Part shown: one piece after another, positions 43,514 through 52,919 of the stretch
How the letters are laid out: the number at the start of each line of letters is the position of its first letter
How positions within the stretch are numbered: the first letter of the stretch is position 1
Assembly (NCBI GenBank): GCA_019752335.1
Contig: JAIEMJ010000019.1
Span: forward strand, 62,001 to 126,000
DNA: 64,000 bases
Direction: 5' to 3'
Source of the DNA: Bryobacteraceae bacterium
GTDB lineage: Bacteria; Acidobacteriota; Terriglobia; Bryobacterales; Bryobacteraceae
Notes under the pieces: model-generated
Told to the model about the DNA's origin: nothing
The model's input: the letters and a program-made list of their open reading frames with translations, nothing else
Database searches by the model: none
Position numbers and translations under genes: made by a program

Positions 43514-43557
43514 GCAAACAGCCGCGCTTTCCGTCAATGGAGAGCGCGGCTGTTTGC
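43514..43557 (+). terminator. Rho-independent terminator after fabI
   Basis: A perfect 15-base-pair stem, gcaaacagccgcgct / agcgcggctgtttgc, with a 14-base loop, starting 17 bases after the fabI stop. The stem is followed by GTTTGGG rather than a strong T-run, but its length and position make termination likely. Confidence 0.8.
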
Positions 43558-43969
43558 GTTTGGGAAGCAACGAACTAAGGCCACTGAGAATGAGTAGTAC
43601 TAGTTTTTAACAACTGTTCTCCGGCGTTCCATAGTACCCACCCCCATCGGTTCACCCTATCCCACACATAGTAGTCCTAGTACCCTAAGTAATTTTAAAA
43701 AGAGTAACTTCCGCCGGAAAATTGCGACAGTTTACACTCACCTTACTCTGGCGTGCGTCGAAGCTAAACGAGGCATTCGCGGATAGGAAATCAACGGGTT
43801 GGCGTTGATGCGCTTTTTTGAAAGCTTACCGGAAGCCTGCGCCACGCTTGGGGGAACTTTACATTCCCTCGACCTCCCTTAGGTACGGCTGAGCCCCGAA
43901 CTGCTCATCTTCCCTAATTGAGGATTTTTCGCTGTCCGCTTACGCTGGCTAAACCTGAGAGGGAAAACC
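43558..43969 (+). promoter_or_regulatory. Long leader before the PA14/DUF1800 gene, with TAGTAC motifs and a terminator-like hairpin
   Basis: About 410 bases without a gene. TAGTACTAG is at 43595-43603 and TAGTACC at 43632-43638 and 43678-43684. A hairpin atcaac / gttgat (43790-43809) is followed by GCGC and six Ts (43814-43819), resembling an attenuator. A purine-rich GAGAGGGAAAA serves as ribosome site before ATG 43970. The length and structure suggest regulation of the large secreted protein. I do not recognise a known riboswitch. Confidence 0.45.
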
Positions 43970-46900
43970 ATGTCAATAAAACAACAAACAAAACGATACG
44001 GGCTGTTTCTGCTTCTGCCGACCCTTTTGCTTGCGCAAACGGGAACCGGCCTCAAGGGCGACTACTTCACTAACACTGCGCTTAGTGGAGTAGTCGCGCT
44101 TTCCAGGGTGGATCCAACAATTAATTTTGAGTGGGGCCAAAACTCCCCCGGAACGGGCATCGGGACCGATAAGTTCTCCGTGCGCTGGACCGGGCAAGTA
44201 GAAGCGCCAGTGACTGGCGCCTATACGTTCGCCACGGTCTCGGACGACGGCGTGCGGCTGTGGGTAGACGGGAAGTTAGTCGCGAGCCGTTGGAACGATC
44301 ATGGTCCATCGCGCGACCAGAGTCCGCCGGTGACCTTAACCGCGGGCCGCAAGTACGACATTCAGATGGAGTACTACGAGAACACCGGCGGATCCACCAT
44401 CCGGCTACGTTGGGCTTATCCGGGACAAGTGGAGCAAGTGATTCCGCAAGGGCGTTTGTATCCTACCGCCATTACGCTACAACCGGCGCCGCCGGTGGTG
44501 TCGCAACGCTGGCTGTCTGACTTGCCCTTCCTGAGCGCGACCAACGGCTGGGGGCCGGTGCAGCGCGACCGCTCGAACGGCGAGACGGGCGCCAACGACG
44601 GCAAGACGCTCCGCATTGACGGTAATGCTTACGGCCGCGGACTCGGCGTGCATGCGCGCTCCGAAATTCGCTTCGCGCTCGATGATCGCTTTGACATGTT
44701 CAAGACTGTGGTCGGCGTGGACGACGAAGTGGGCAACAACGGCTCCGTGGTCTTTGAAATCTACCTGGACGGCGTACGCAAGTTCCAGAGTCCCACCATG
44801 CGGGGCAACATGCCCGGCCTGGCAGTCGCCATTTCGACTGAAGACGCCAAGGAGATGCGGCTGGTGGTCACCGACGCCGGCGACGGCATCGGCTTTGACC
44901 ATGCCGATTGGGCCGACGCGCGCTTCGAAGGCGTGGAACGCACGACATACCTGAGCGATCTGCGCTGGGTATCGGCCGTGAATGGCCGCGGCGAAGTGGA
45001 GCGCGACAATCCGGTGGCGGCGACGGCGGGCGGCAAAGCCCCGGAACGCCTGATGCTGCGCGGACAGAGCTACCGTAAGGGCCTGGGCATGTTCCCGGTG
45101 GCGGAGGTGAAGTACAACCTCGACAAGAAGTACGAACGCTTCAGCGCGGTGTTGGGCATTGACGACACGGCCGCCGGCCGGGGCTCGGCCATCTTCGAGG
45201 TGTGGAGCGGCACGACGATGCTGTTCAAGTCCGACAAGTTGACGGGCACTTCCGCGCCGCAGCACGTATCGCTGATGGTGCAGGATAAGACGGATCTGAT
45301 TCTGAAGGTGACGGATGCCGGCGACGGCAACGCCTTCGACGTCGCCGACTGGGCCGACGCGCGCCTGCTGCCGATCAACAGCGATGCGCCGCCCACCGCG
45401 CCTCCCACCACCGCTCCAGCAACGCCGGCTGACCTGACGGCCACGCCCGGCAACGCTTTGGTGAACCTTTCCTGGAAGGCGGCGACCGGCGCCACCAGCT
45501 ATAGCATCTTCCGCGGCACAGCCACCAATGCGCAAGCCGCGACGGCGATCGCCACGAACATCACCGGACTTACCTTCCAGAACACCGGCCTCACCAATGG
45601 CACGGCGTACTTCTACAAGGTGCGCGCGGTGAATCCGATTGGCAGCAGCAATCCTTCAAACGAAGCGACAGCGACGCCGACCGTGGTGATCGTACCGGCG
45701 CCTCCGGGAGCTCCCACGAACCTGACGGCGACGCCCGGCAACGCACGCGTTAGCCTGGCTTGGCAGGCGGTGACGGGGGCGACCTCTTATAACGTCTATC
45801 GCAGCACGACGACGAATGGCCAATCGAATACGCCGATCGCTTCCAATGTCGCGGGCACCACGTTCAACGACGTCGAGTTGGTGAACGGCACGTTGTACTT
45901 CTACAAGGTACGCGCGGTGAACGGGGCCGGCGCCGGCCAGCCTTCGAACGAAGCCAGCGCCCGTCCGGTGGCTCCGCCGCCTCCGCCGCCGACGGCCCCG
46001 ACGGTACCGCCCACGAATCTGACGGCTACGGCCGGCGCCGGGCAGATCTCGCTCTCCTGGGCCGCCGCCACCGGCGCCACCAGCTACAGCATCTTCCGCG
46101 GCACGGCCACCAATGCGCAAGCGACGACGCCGATCGCGACGAACATCACCGTGCTGACGTTCAACAACACGGGCCTCACCAACGGCACGGCGTACTTCTA
46201 TAAGGTGGTGGGCGTGAATGCGGGTGGCTCGGGTCCGGCTTCGGCCGAAGTGAGCGCGACGCCGCTGGGCGCGCCGGCAGCCCCGGTACTCGTCTCGGCG
46301 GTGGGGGCGGACGCGAGTGTCACCCTGACCTGGAGCGCGGCGCCGACGGCGGCCACCTATCGCGTCTACCGCGGTACGGCGGCGGGCCAGCAAGCGGCCG
46401 TGGCGGTGGGGACCAACCTCACGACGCTGACGTTCCAGAACACGGGCCTTACCAATGGCACCCCGTATTTCTTCCGCGTCACGGCAGTGAATGCCGGCGG
46501 CGAGAGTCCGCGCTCGAACGAACTCTCCGCGACGCCCAACTCGAACGCACCCACGCCGGACCCGGCCACCCTGTCGGCTTTCCGCCTCCTGCGCCAAGCC
46601 TCCTGGGGTCCTAAGCCTGGCGACATTGACCGGGTGAAGACCATGGGTCGCGACGCCTATCTGGCCGAGCAGTTCGCGATGGCGCCTTCGGCCTACCCGG
46701 ATACGCTGTACGCCATGTCGGTGGAGGATGTGCAAGAGCACTTCATGCGCCTGAGCCTGACGGGCAATGACCAGCTACGCCAGCGCGTCGCTTTCGCGCT
46801 GTCGAAGATCTGGGCGGTGAACGCCGACGACGTCAATCGCGCCGATGCGACGGTGAACTACTATCGCATCTTCATGAACGACGCCTTTGGAAACTATCGC

Positions 46901-47998
46901 AAGCTGATGACGGACGTAACGCTCAATCCGGCCATGGGCCGCTTCCTGAACAACCTCAACAGCCGCAGCCAGGCCGTTACCAACGCGCCGGCCGTGGAAA
47001 ACTTCGCTCGCGAAACGCTGCAGTTGTTCACCCTCGGCACCGTCGTGATGGATAACAACGGCAACCCGCAGCCCGGCTCGCCGTACACCATCGACGACAT
47101 CCGCGCCTTGGCCCGTTTGTTCACCGGCTGGACCTCGGGCGATGGCAACCCCACCAACCCGGACCCCACCAACCGCGTGAATGACAACTTCCGCTTCCCC
47201 ATGGAGCCCGTGGAGCGGTTCCACGACATCACCGCCAAAACGTTCCTCGGCCAGTCCTTCGCGCCGAACCGTGCGGCGCGGGTGGACCTCGATGCAGCCT
47301 TGGATGTGATCTTCAATCACCCCAACTTGCCGCCTTACGTGGCGAAGAGCCTCATCCAGCAATTGGTCACCTCGAACCCGAGCCCCGCCTACATCGGCGC
47401 GGTAAGCGCGGCCTTCATCAATAACGGCAGCGGCGTCCGTGGCGACCTGCAGGCCGTGGTGCGGGCTATCCTCACCCATCCGGAAGCGAACCTCGGTACG
47501 AACACCGCGGGCAAGCTGATGGAGCCGGTGTTGCTGGTGATCTCGCCCTTGCGCACGCTGAACGCCACCGTCTCGGACTTCCCCTTCATGTCCGACCTCT
47601 CCGAACAGATGGGCCAGAAGGTGCTGTATCCGCCGACGGTATTCAGCTACTTCTCGCCGTTCTACCAGATCATGGGCACCAACCTGTTGGCGCCTGAGTT
47701 CGAGATCCTCACGTCCGTCACGACGCTCTCGCGCACTAATTACATGGGCCGCGTGCTGAACGCGGACCTGAACGGCAGCACCACCATCGACTACGCCGCC
47801 TACACGAGCAAAGCGGCCAACGCCGCCGAACTGGTGGACTTCGTCGCCTTGCAGTTCATGGGAGGCAACATCTCCACCGAACACCGCAATGCGATCATCA
47901 GCGCGGTGAATGTGTCGCCGGCGGCCGACGTTACCGAACGCGTCCGCACGGCTCTCTACCTGGTGCTTACGTCCGCCCAGTATCAGGTGGACCGGTAA
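43970..47998 (+). CDS. Large secreted PA14-NPCBM-FN3-DUF1800 protein
   Basis: 1342 residues. Signal peptide (RYGLFLLLPTLLLAQ). PA14 domain about 27-165 (GLKGDYFTN, TVSDDGVRLWVDGKLV, GSTIRLRWAYPGQ). Two NPCBM-like carbohydrate-binding domains follow, about 178-320 (LSATNGWGPVQRDRSNGE, GRGLGVHARSEIRF) and 325-470 (KGLGMFPVAEVKYNL). Four fibronectin-III-like repeats cover about 483-865, each with GATSYSIFRGTATNAQ-like strands and NGTAYFYKVRAVN. The C-terminal DUF1800 domain covers about 875-1342 (FRLLRQASWGPKPGDIDRVK, NFARETLQLFTLG, DIRALARLFTGWTS). DUF1800 proteins are typically paired with DUF1501 proteins, as here; function unknown. Likely cell-surface polysaccharide contact. Confidence 0.92.
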   Translation: MSIKQQTKRYGLFLLLPTLLLAQTGTGLKGDYFTNTALSGVVALSRVDPTINFEWGQNSPGTGIGTDKFSVRWTGQVEAPVTGAYTFATVSDDGVRLWVDGKLVASRWNDHGPSRDQSPPVTLTAGRKYDIQMEYYENTGGSTIRLRWAYPGQVEQVIPQGRLYPTAITLQPAPPVVSQRWLSDLPFLSATNGWGPVQRDRSNGETGANDGKTLRIDGNAYGRGLGVHARSEIRFALDDRFDMFKTVVGVDDEVGNNGSVVFEIYLDGVRKFQSPTMRGNMPGLAVAISTEDAKEMRLVVTDAGDGIGFDHADWADARFEGVERTTYLSDLRWVSAVNGRGEVERDNPVAATAGGKAPERLMLRGQSYRKGLGMFPVAEVKYNLDKKYERFSAVLGIDDTAAGRGSAIFEVWSGTTMLFKSDKLTGTSAPQHVSLMVQDKTDLILKVTDAGDGNAFDVADWADARLLPINSDAPPTAPPTTAPATPADLTATPGNALVNLSWKAATGATSYSIFRGTATNAQAATAIATNITGLTFQNTGLTNGTAYFYKVRAVNPIGSSNPSNEATATPTVVIVPAPPGAPTNLTATPGNARVSLAWQAVTGATSYNVYRSTTTNGQSNTPIASNVAGTTFNDVELVNGTLYFYKVRAVNGAGAGQPSNEASARPVAPPPPPPTAPTVPPTNLTATAGAGQISLSWAAATGATSYSIFRGTATNAQATTPIATNITVLTFNNTGLTNGTAYFYKVVGVNAGGSGPASAEVSATPLGAPAAPVLVSAVGADASVTLTWSAAPTAATYRVYRGTAAGQQAAVAVGTNLTTLTFQNTGLTNGTPYFFRVTAVNAGGESPRSNELSATPNSNAPTPDPATLSAFRLLRQASWGPKPGDIDRVKTMGRDAYLAEQFAMAPSAYPDTLYAMSVEDVQEHFMRLSLTGNDQLRQRVAFALSKIWAVNADDVNRADATVNYYRIFMNDAFGNYRKLMTDVTLNPAMGRFLNNLNSRSQAVTNAPAVENFARETLQLFTLGTVVMDNNGNPQPGSPYTIDDIRALARLFTGWTSGDGNPTNPDPTNRVNDNFRFPMEPVERFHDITAKTFLGQSFAPNRAARVDLDAALDVIFNHPNLPPYVAKSLIQQLVTSNPSPAYIGAVSAAFINNGSGVRGDLQAVVRAILTHPEANLGTNTAGKLMEPVLLVISPLRTLNATVSDFPFMSDLSEQMGQKVLYPPTVFSYFSPFYQIMGTNLLAPEFEILTSVTTLSRTNYMGRVLNADLNGSTTIDYAAYTSKAANAAELVDFVALQFMGGNISTEHRNAIISAVNVSPAADVTERVRTALYLVLTSAQYQVDR

Positions 47999-48078
47999 AC
48001 GCTCAACTCCCCGGAGGCGCCGCTCTTCGCGGCGCCTCGCCAAGAAAACTAACAAGAAACCATAAGAAGGAAAATGAG

Positions 48079-49419
48079 ATGAACCACAAGAATCGCCGTG
48101 ACTTTCTGAAGAAAATCGCTTGTTTGGGCGCCGCGGGTGTTGGCTCGCAGGTAACTCGCTTGGGCGTGATGAATGCGCAAGCGCAATCGACGTCCAATTA
48201 CAAGGCGCTGGTGTGCGTGTTCCTGTTTGGCGGCAACGACTCGAATAACATGATCGTGCCGCTCGATAGCGCCCGCTACGCGCAGTATCAAACCATGCGC
48301 ACCGCGCTCGCGCTGCCGCAGAACGCCTTGCTGCCGGCGGCCGCCAGTTCCTACGGCTTCCATCCCAGCATGACCAACATCCAGCGGCTCTACACACAGA
48401 ACCGGGCCGCGATGGTGCTCAATGTAGGCACGCTGGTGGGGCCTACCACCAAGACGTCCCTGCAGAACGGGGCGCAACGGCCCCGCAACCTGGGCTCGCA
48501 CGATGACCAGACGCAGCAATGGCAGACGTCCGACCCGATGGGCGGCGTCAGCGGTTGGGGCGGACGCGTCAACGTGCGCATTCAAAACCAAAACACGGGC
48601 ACCATCCCGCCCGGCATCGCGCTGAACGGAGGCAACAACGTCTTCCTCTCGGCCCCCGGCACCGTGCCGGCCAACTTCAGCAATAGCTCGTCGTTGGGCC
48701 TGTATGCCTTCGGCAACGGCAACGCCAGCACCGCGCGCCGCAACACCCTGCAGCGCGTGATTACCTTCGATAGCGGCATGCAACTGGTGGGCACGGCGAA
48801 CGGCGTATTGGGCGCCTCCATTCGCACGGCGCAGGAGTTCAACGCCGCGCTCGCCTCGGCGCCCGCGCCGACGGTCGCGTTCCCGAACACCGGCTTGGCC
48901 AATCAACTCTCGCAAGCCCTGCGCCTGATCTCGGTGCGCGGCAGCCTGGGGATGAACCGGCAGATCTTCTTCGTGGGCGTCGGCGGTTACGACAACCACG
49001 AGAATCAGCTCGGTACACACGCCAACCTGCTGGCCACGGTGGATGGCGCCATCAACGCCTTCTTCGCCAACGTGGAGGCCTTGGGCCTGATGAACAACGT
49101 CACGCTCTTCACCGAGAGCGAGTTCAACCGCACCGGCAATGTGAACAGCCAAAACGGCTCTGACCATGCCTGGGGCGGCCACCATCTCGTCTTCGGCGGC
49201 GCGGTGAATCCCGGTGTCTACGGCACGTTCCCGACGCTGGTCCTGCGTGGGCCGGATGACTCGGGCGAACGCGGTAACTGGATTCCGACCACCGGACTCG
49301 ACCAATACGCGGCGACATTCGGTAGTTGGTTCGGAGTTTCGGACGCTGACCTGCGTTTGATCTTCCCGAATCTGAGCCGGTTTACCCCGCAAAAGCTCGA
49401 TTTCCTGCGAGCTACTTAG
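48079..49419 (+). CDS. DUF1501 protein with Tat signal
   Basis: 446 residues. A twin-arginine leader (NRRDFLKKIACLGAAGVG) precedes a sulfatase/alkaline-phosphatase-like DUF1501 fold: KALVCVFLFGGNDSNNMIVP, YGFHPSMTNIQRLY, GVGGYDNHENQLGTHANLLA, LFTESEFNRTGNVNSQNGSD and HAWGGHHLVFGGAV. The Asp/His-rich motifs resemble metal-binding residues of the alkaline phosphatase superfamily. Export by Tat implies folding with a cofactor in the cytoplasm. It is 80 bases downstream of its DUF1800 partner and surely co-expressed. Confidence 0.92.
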   Translation: MNHKNRRDFLKKIACLGAAGVGSQVTRLGVMNAQAQSTSNYKALVCVFLFGGNDSNNMIVPLDSARYAQYQTMRTALALPQNALLPAAASSYGFHPSMTNIQRLYTQNRAAMVLNVGTLVGPTTKTSLQNGAQRPRNLGSHDDQTQQWQTSDPMGGVSGWGGRVNVRIQNQNTGTIPPGIALNGGNNVFLSAPGTVPANFSNSSSLGLYAFGNGNASTARRNTLQRVITFDSGMQLVGTANGVLGASIRTAQEFNAALASAPAPTVAFPNTGLANQLSQALRLISVRGSLGMNRQIFFVGVGGYDNHENQLGTHANLLATVDGAINAFFANVEALGLMNNVTLFTESEFNRTGNVNSQNGSDHAWGGHHLVFGGAVNPGVYGTFPTLVLRGPDDSGERGNWIPTTGLDQYAATFGSWFGVSDADLRLIFPNLSRFTPQKLDFLRAT

Positions 49420-49485
49420 GTTAGTGGAGGAGTGCGGGTGGGCGGTTCTCGGCCGCCTGCCCGCATTCCACTAAACTGGTTGCAG

Positions 49486-50952
49486 ATGACTCTTGCCGCC
49501 ACTCCCAGTCAACTCGCTAAGTATGAGGTCGTCATCGGCCTGGAAGTCCACGTGCAGTTGGCCACCCAAACCAAGATTTTCTGTGGTTGCCCCACCAGCT
49601 TCGGCGCGCCGCCGAATACCAACGTCTGCCCCGTCTGCTTGGGCCTTCCCGGCGCCCTGCCGGTGATGAGTAAGCCCGCCGTCGAGATGGCGATTCTCGG
49701 CTCCCTGGCGCTCAATTGCCGAATCAATCCCACCTCGCGCATGGCGCGCAAGAACTACTTCTACCCGGACCTTCCCAAGGGCTACCAGATCTCCCAATAC
49801 GAACTGCCCCTGGCCGAGCATGGCTTTGTCGACGTCATCACGGACAAAGGCGGCAAGCGCATCGGCGTCACGCGCGTCCACATGGAAGACGACGCCGGCA
49901 AAAGCACGCACGATGGCTTCAAGGACTCGGATCGTTTCACCTACGTCGACCTCAATCGTTCCGGCACGCCCCTGATCGAAATCGTCTCCGAGCCCGACAT
50001 GCGTTCCGCTGATGAGGCCTATGAGTACATGACCTACGTCAAGCAGGCCATGGAGTTTCTGGAGGTAAGCTCCTGCGACATGGAGAAGGGCCACTTGCGC
50101 TGCGACGCCAATGTCAGCGTCCGCCTGTGGGGCGCGGAGAAGTTCGGCACCAAGGTCGAAATCAAGAATCTGAATTCTTTCCGCTTTTTAAAGCAGGCCA
50201 TCGAATTCGAGATTTCCCGGCAGGTAGCGGTAATCGAGGGAGGCGGAACGATTATTCAGGAGACTCGCCTGTTCAATCCGGACCTGGGCGAAACCCTCAG
50301 CATGCGCTCCAAAGAAGCCGCGGCCGATTATCGCTATTTCCCCGAACCGGACTTAGTGCCGTTGCAGATTTCCGAAAGCTGGCGCGAGCGCTTGCGCGCC
50401 AGCATGCCGGAGTTGCCGGCGCACAAGCGGGCCCGCTACGCGAGCCAATTCGGGCTGAGTGAATATGACGCCGAAGTCCTCACTTCGAGCAAGGATATCG
50501 GCACTTACTACGAACAAGCCGTCGCCGCCGGAGGTGACCCGAAGCTCACCGCGAACTGGGTGATGGGAGACCTGATGGCCGCGTTAAAGGCCGAAGGCAA
50601 AGAGATCAACGCGAGTCCGATTGCGGCGGCGAATTTGGGGAACTTAGTGGCGCGGATCGTCTCCGGTGAGTTATCCGGGAAACTGGCCAAGGAGATTTTC
50701 CCGAAGATGTACGCCGAGGGCCTGCCGCCCGGCGAGATCATCGAGCGCGACGGCTTGAAGCAGATCTCCGACACCGGAGCCATCGAAAAGATCATCGACG
50801 AAGTGCTGGCCGCGAACCCCAAACAGGTGGAGCAATACAAGGGCGGCAAGACCACGGTGATCGGCTTCCTGGTGGGCCAGATCATGAAGGCGACCAAGGG
50901 GCAAGCGAATCCCGGCGTGGTGAATGACTTACTGAAGTCCAAGCTCGGGTAA
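49486..50952 (+). CDS. gatB: Aspartyl/glutamyl-tRNA amidotransferase subunit B
   Basis: 488 residues from ATG 49486 (MTLAATPSQLAKYEVVIGLE); an upstream in-frame start at 49432 is unlikely. The kinase/ATPase subunit of GatCAB, which converts mischarged Glu-tRNA(Gln) or Asp-tRNA(Asn). Signatures: VIGLEVHVQLATQTKIFCGC with a zinc-type Cys set continuing in NVCPVCLGLPGALP; MARKNYFYPDLPKGYQISQY; HMEDDAGKSTH; LRCDANVSVR; and the C-terminal YqeY-like helical domain. First gene of a four-gene run with unrelated functions downstream. Confidence 0.97.
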   Translation: MTLAATPSQLAKYEVVIGLEVHVQLATQTKIFCGCPTSFGAPPNTNVCPVCLGLPGALPVMSKPAVEMAILGSLALNCRINPTSRMARKNYFYPDLPKGYQISQYELPLAEHGFVDVITDKGGKRIGVTRVHMEDDAGKSTHDGFKDSDRFTYVDLNRSGTPLIEIVSEPDMRSADEAYEYMTYVKQAMEFLEVSSCDMEKGHLRCDANVSVRLWGAEKFGTKVEIKNLNSFRFLKQAIEFEISRQVAVIEGGGTIIQETRLFNPDLGETLSMRSKEAAADYRYFPEPDLVPLQISESWRERLRASMPELPAHKRARYASQFGLSEYDAEVLTSSKDIGTYYEQAVAAGGDPKLTANWVMGDLMAALKAEGKEINASPIAAANLGNLVARIVSGELSGKLAKEIFPKMYAEGLPPGEIIERDGLKQISDTGAIEKIIDEVLAANPKQVEQYKGGKTTVIGFLVGQIMKATKGQANPGVVNDLLKSKLG

Positions 50953-50954
50953 TA

Positions 50955-52913
50955 ATGGAGGGCATGACCCTGTCCGTTCGCATCTGCATTCTCTCGCTCG
51001 CGGCTTACGCCCTGGCCGCGCAGGACCAAACCGCCGGGCAACGCGCTTACGATAGCCGCTGCGGCCGCTGCCATGGCGGCGATGGCCGCGGCAGCGACAT
51101 GGCCCCCTCCATTTTCCGTGGCTTGGGTAGCCGGGACGACGCCCAGTTGGCCGTCCTGATTCGCGACGGCATCCCCGGCAAGATGCCCGGCAGCAAGGTG
51201 ACCGGCGACGAACTCACCGCGCTGATGGCGCACGCCCGCTTGCTGCGCACGCGGGCCCGCCAACGTCCGGTGGTGCGCGAAACCGTGGAACTCACCGATG
51301 GCCGCAAGCTCGAAGGCGAGTTACTCGGGCAGGGCTTCACCGATAAGCAACTGCGCTCCAATGGCCAGGCGTATCTTCTGCGCCGCGCCACTGGCAACCA
51401 ATACCGCGAGGTGACTTCGTCGGTGGACTGGCCCGGCTACAACGGCGACCCGCGCGGCAATCGCTATACGGAGATGACGCAGATCACCAAGGCCAACGTC
51501 GGCGGCCTGACGGTCAAATGGGTCTTCCCGATTCCCAACGGGGCGCGCCTGCAAGGCACGCCCGTGGTGGTGAAGGGCATGATGTTCGTCACCGACGTGA
51601 ATCAGTGCTTCGCGCTCGACGCCGGCACTGGCAGGCAGATTTGGCATTGGCGGCGGCCGATCACGCCGGGCACGGTGGGCGCGAGTTCGAACCGAGGCGT
51701 CGCGGTGATTGGCGACCGCGTCTTTATCGCCACGGACCATGCGCACCTGGTCGCGCTGAATCGGCATACCGGTGAAGAGATCTGGGACGTGGAAACGGCG
51801 GACTACCGGCAGAATTACTTCGCGACCGGCGCGCCCTTGGCCGTCGGCAACCTGGTGCTCACCGGCGTCGGCGGTGGCGAACACGGTACCCGCGGCTTCG
51901 TCGCGGCGTACGACGCGCAGACCGGCAAGGAAGCCTGGCGCTTCTGGACGATCCCCGCCCGCGGCGAGCCCGGCTCCGAGACCTGGAAAGGCAAAGACAT
52001 TGACCATGGCGGCGCCCCCACCTGGCTTACCGGGACCTACGATCCTGAACTCGACACGATCTATTGGCCCATCGGCAATCCGGCCAAAGAGTACGAAGGC
52101 AAGGATCGGGAAGGCGACAACCTTTACAGCGATTGCGTGGTCGCGCTGGATCCGAAAACCGGTAAGTTGAAATGGCATTTCCAATTTACGCCACACGACC
52201 TTTGGGACTGGGACGCCACCGAAACGCCGCTGCTAGTTAATGCGATGTGGGAAGGCAAACCGCGTAAGTTACTCCTGCACGGAAATCGCAACGGGTTTTT
52301 CTATGTGCTGGACCGCACCAATGGCAAGGTCTTGTTAGTGAAGCAATTCGTCAAGAAACTTACCTGGGCCACCGGCATGACGCCGGAAGGCCGCCCGATC
52401 AAGGCGCCCAATCAGGAACCGTCGGCCAAGGGAACTTACGTTTGCCCTTCGCAGGACGGCGCCTCGAATTTTTACTCGCCTTCTTACATTCCGTCCACGG
52501 GCCTTTTTTATTTCCAGGCCTTTGAAAAATGCAGCGTCTATACGACGCGCGACCAGGGCGACTGGGCCCCGGGGAAAGCCTACTTGGGCGGATCCCAACA
52601 GACGGCGCCCGGCATTGCCGAGCATTATCTGAAGGCGCTCGACATCCAGACCGGCAAGACCGTCTGGGAGTTGCCGCAACCGGGCCCCGCGCAAGGCTGG
52701 GGCGGCACGATCGCCACGGCGACGGGGCTGATCTTCTTCGGCGAAGAAAACGGCGCCATGATGGCCGCCGACGCCACCACGGGCAAGCCGCTGTGGCGCT
52801 TCGAGACGAACCAGAATTGGAAGTCCTCGCCGATGGCCTATATGTTCGACGGAAAGCAATTCATCGCCGGCATCGCGGGCGGGAACGTCTTGGCTTTCGG
52901 ACTTCCAGACTAA
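50955..52913 (+). CDS. Quinoprotein (PQQ-type) dehydrogenase with N-terminal cytochrome c domain
   Basis: 652 residues, start at 50955 or, with better ribosome spacing, ATG 50964. A signal peptide precedes a cytochrome c domain whose heme motif is CGRCH (Cys36, Cys39, His40), with a Met ligand probably in GIPGKMPGSKVT. A linker region (about 95-150) leads to an eight-blade PQQ propeller: WPGYNGDPRGNRYTEMTQIT, LDAGTGRQIWHWRRP, DHGGAPTWLTGTYDPELDTI, HDLWDWDATETPLLV and GNRNGFFYVLDR. Such enzymes oxidise alcohols or sugars in the periplasm and pass electrons to the heme. The cytochrome domain is at the N-terminus rather than the more common C-terminus. Two bases after gatB. Confidence 0.92.
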   Translation: MEGMTLSVRICILSLAAYALAAQDQTAGQRAYDSRCGRCHGGDGRGSDMAPSIFRGLGSRDDAQLAVLIRDGIPGKMPGSKVTGDELTALMAHARLLRTRARQRPVVRETVELTDGRKLEGELLGQGFTDKQLRSNGQAYLLRRATGNQYREVTSSVDWPGYNGDPRGNRYTEMTQITKANVGGLTVKWVFPIPNGARLQGTPVVVKGMMFVTDVNQCFALDAGTGRQIWHWRRPITPGTVGASSNRGVAVIGDRVFIATDHAHLVALNRHTGEEIWDVETADYRQNYFATGAPLAVGNLVLTGVGGGEHGTRGFVAAYDAQTGKEAWRFWTIPARGEPGSETWKGKDIDHGGAPTWLTGTYDPELDTIYWPIGNPAKEYEGKDREGDNLYSDCVVALDPKTGKLKWHFQFTPHDLWDWDATETPLLVNAMWEGKPRKLLLHGNRNGFFYVLDRTNGKVLLVKQFVKKLTWATGMTPEGRPIKAPNQEPSAKGTYVCPSQDGASNFYSPSYIPSTGLFYFQAFEKCSVYTTRDQGDWAPGKAYLGGSQQTAPGIAEHYLKALDIQTGKTVWELPQPGPAQGWGGTIATATGLIFFGEENGAMMAADATTGKPLWRFETNQNWKSSPMAYMFDGKQFIAGIAGGNVLAFGLPD

Positions 52914-52919
52914 CTAACT

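Noticed and set aside
43690-43960. Cyclic-di-GMP riboswitch in the leader of the PA14 gene
   Set aside because: Some GEMM-like words (GAAAGC, ACCGGAAGCC) occur but the conserved order and paired stems are not there.
46775-48397. 540-codon minus-strand open frame across the DUF1800 gene end and DUF1501 gene start
   Set aside because: It spans two genes with clear domains and a Tat leader on the other strand, and shows no motif of its own.
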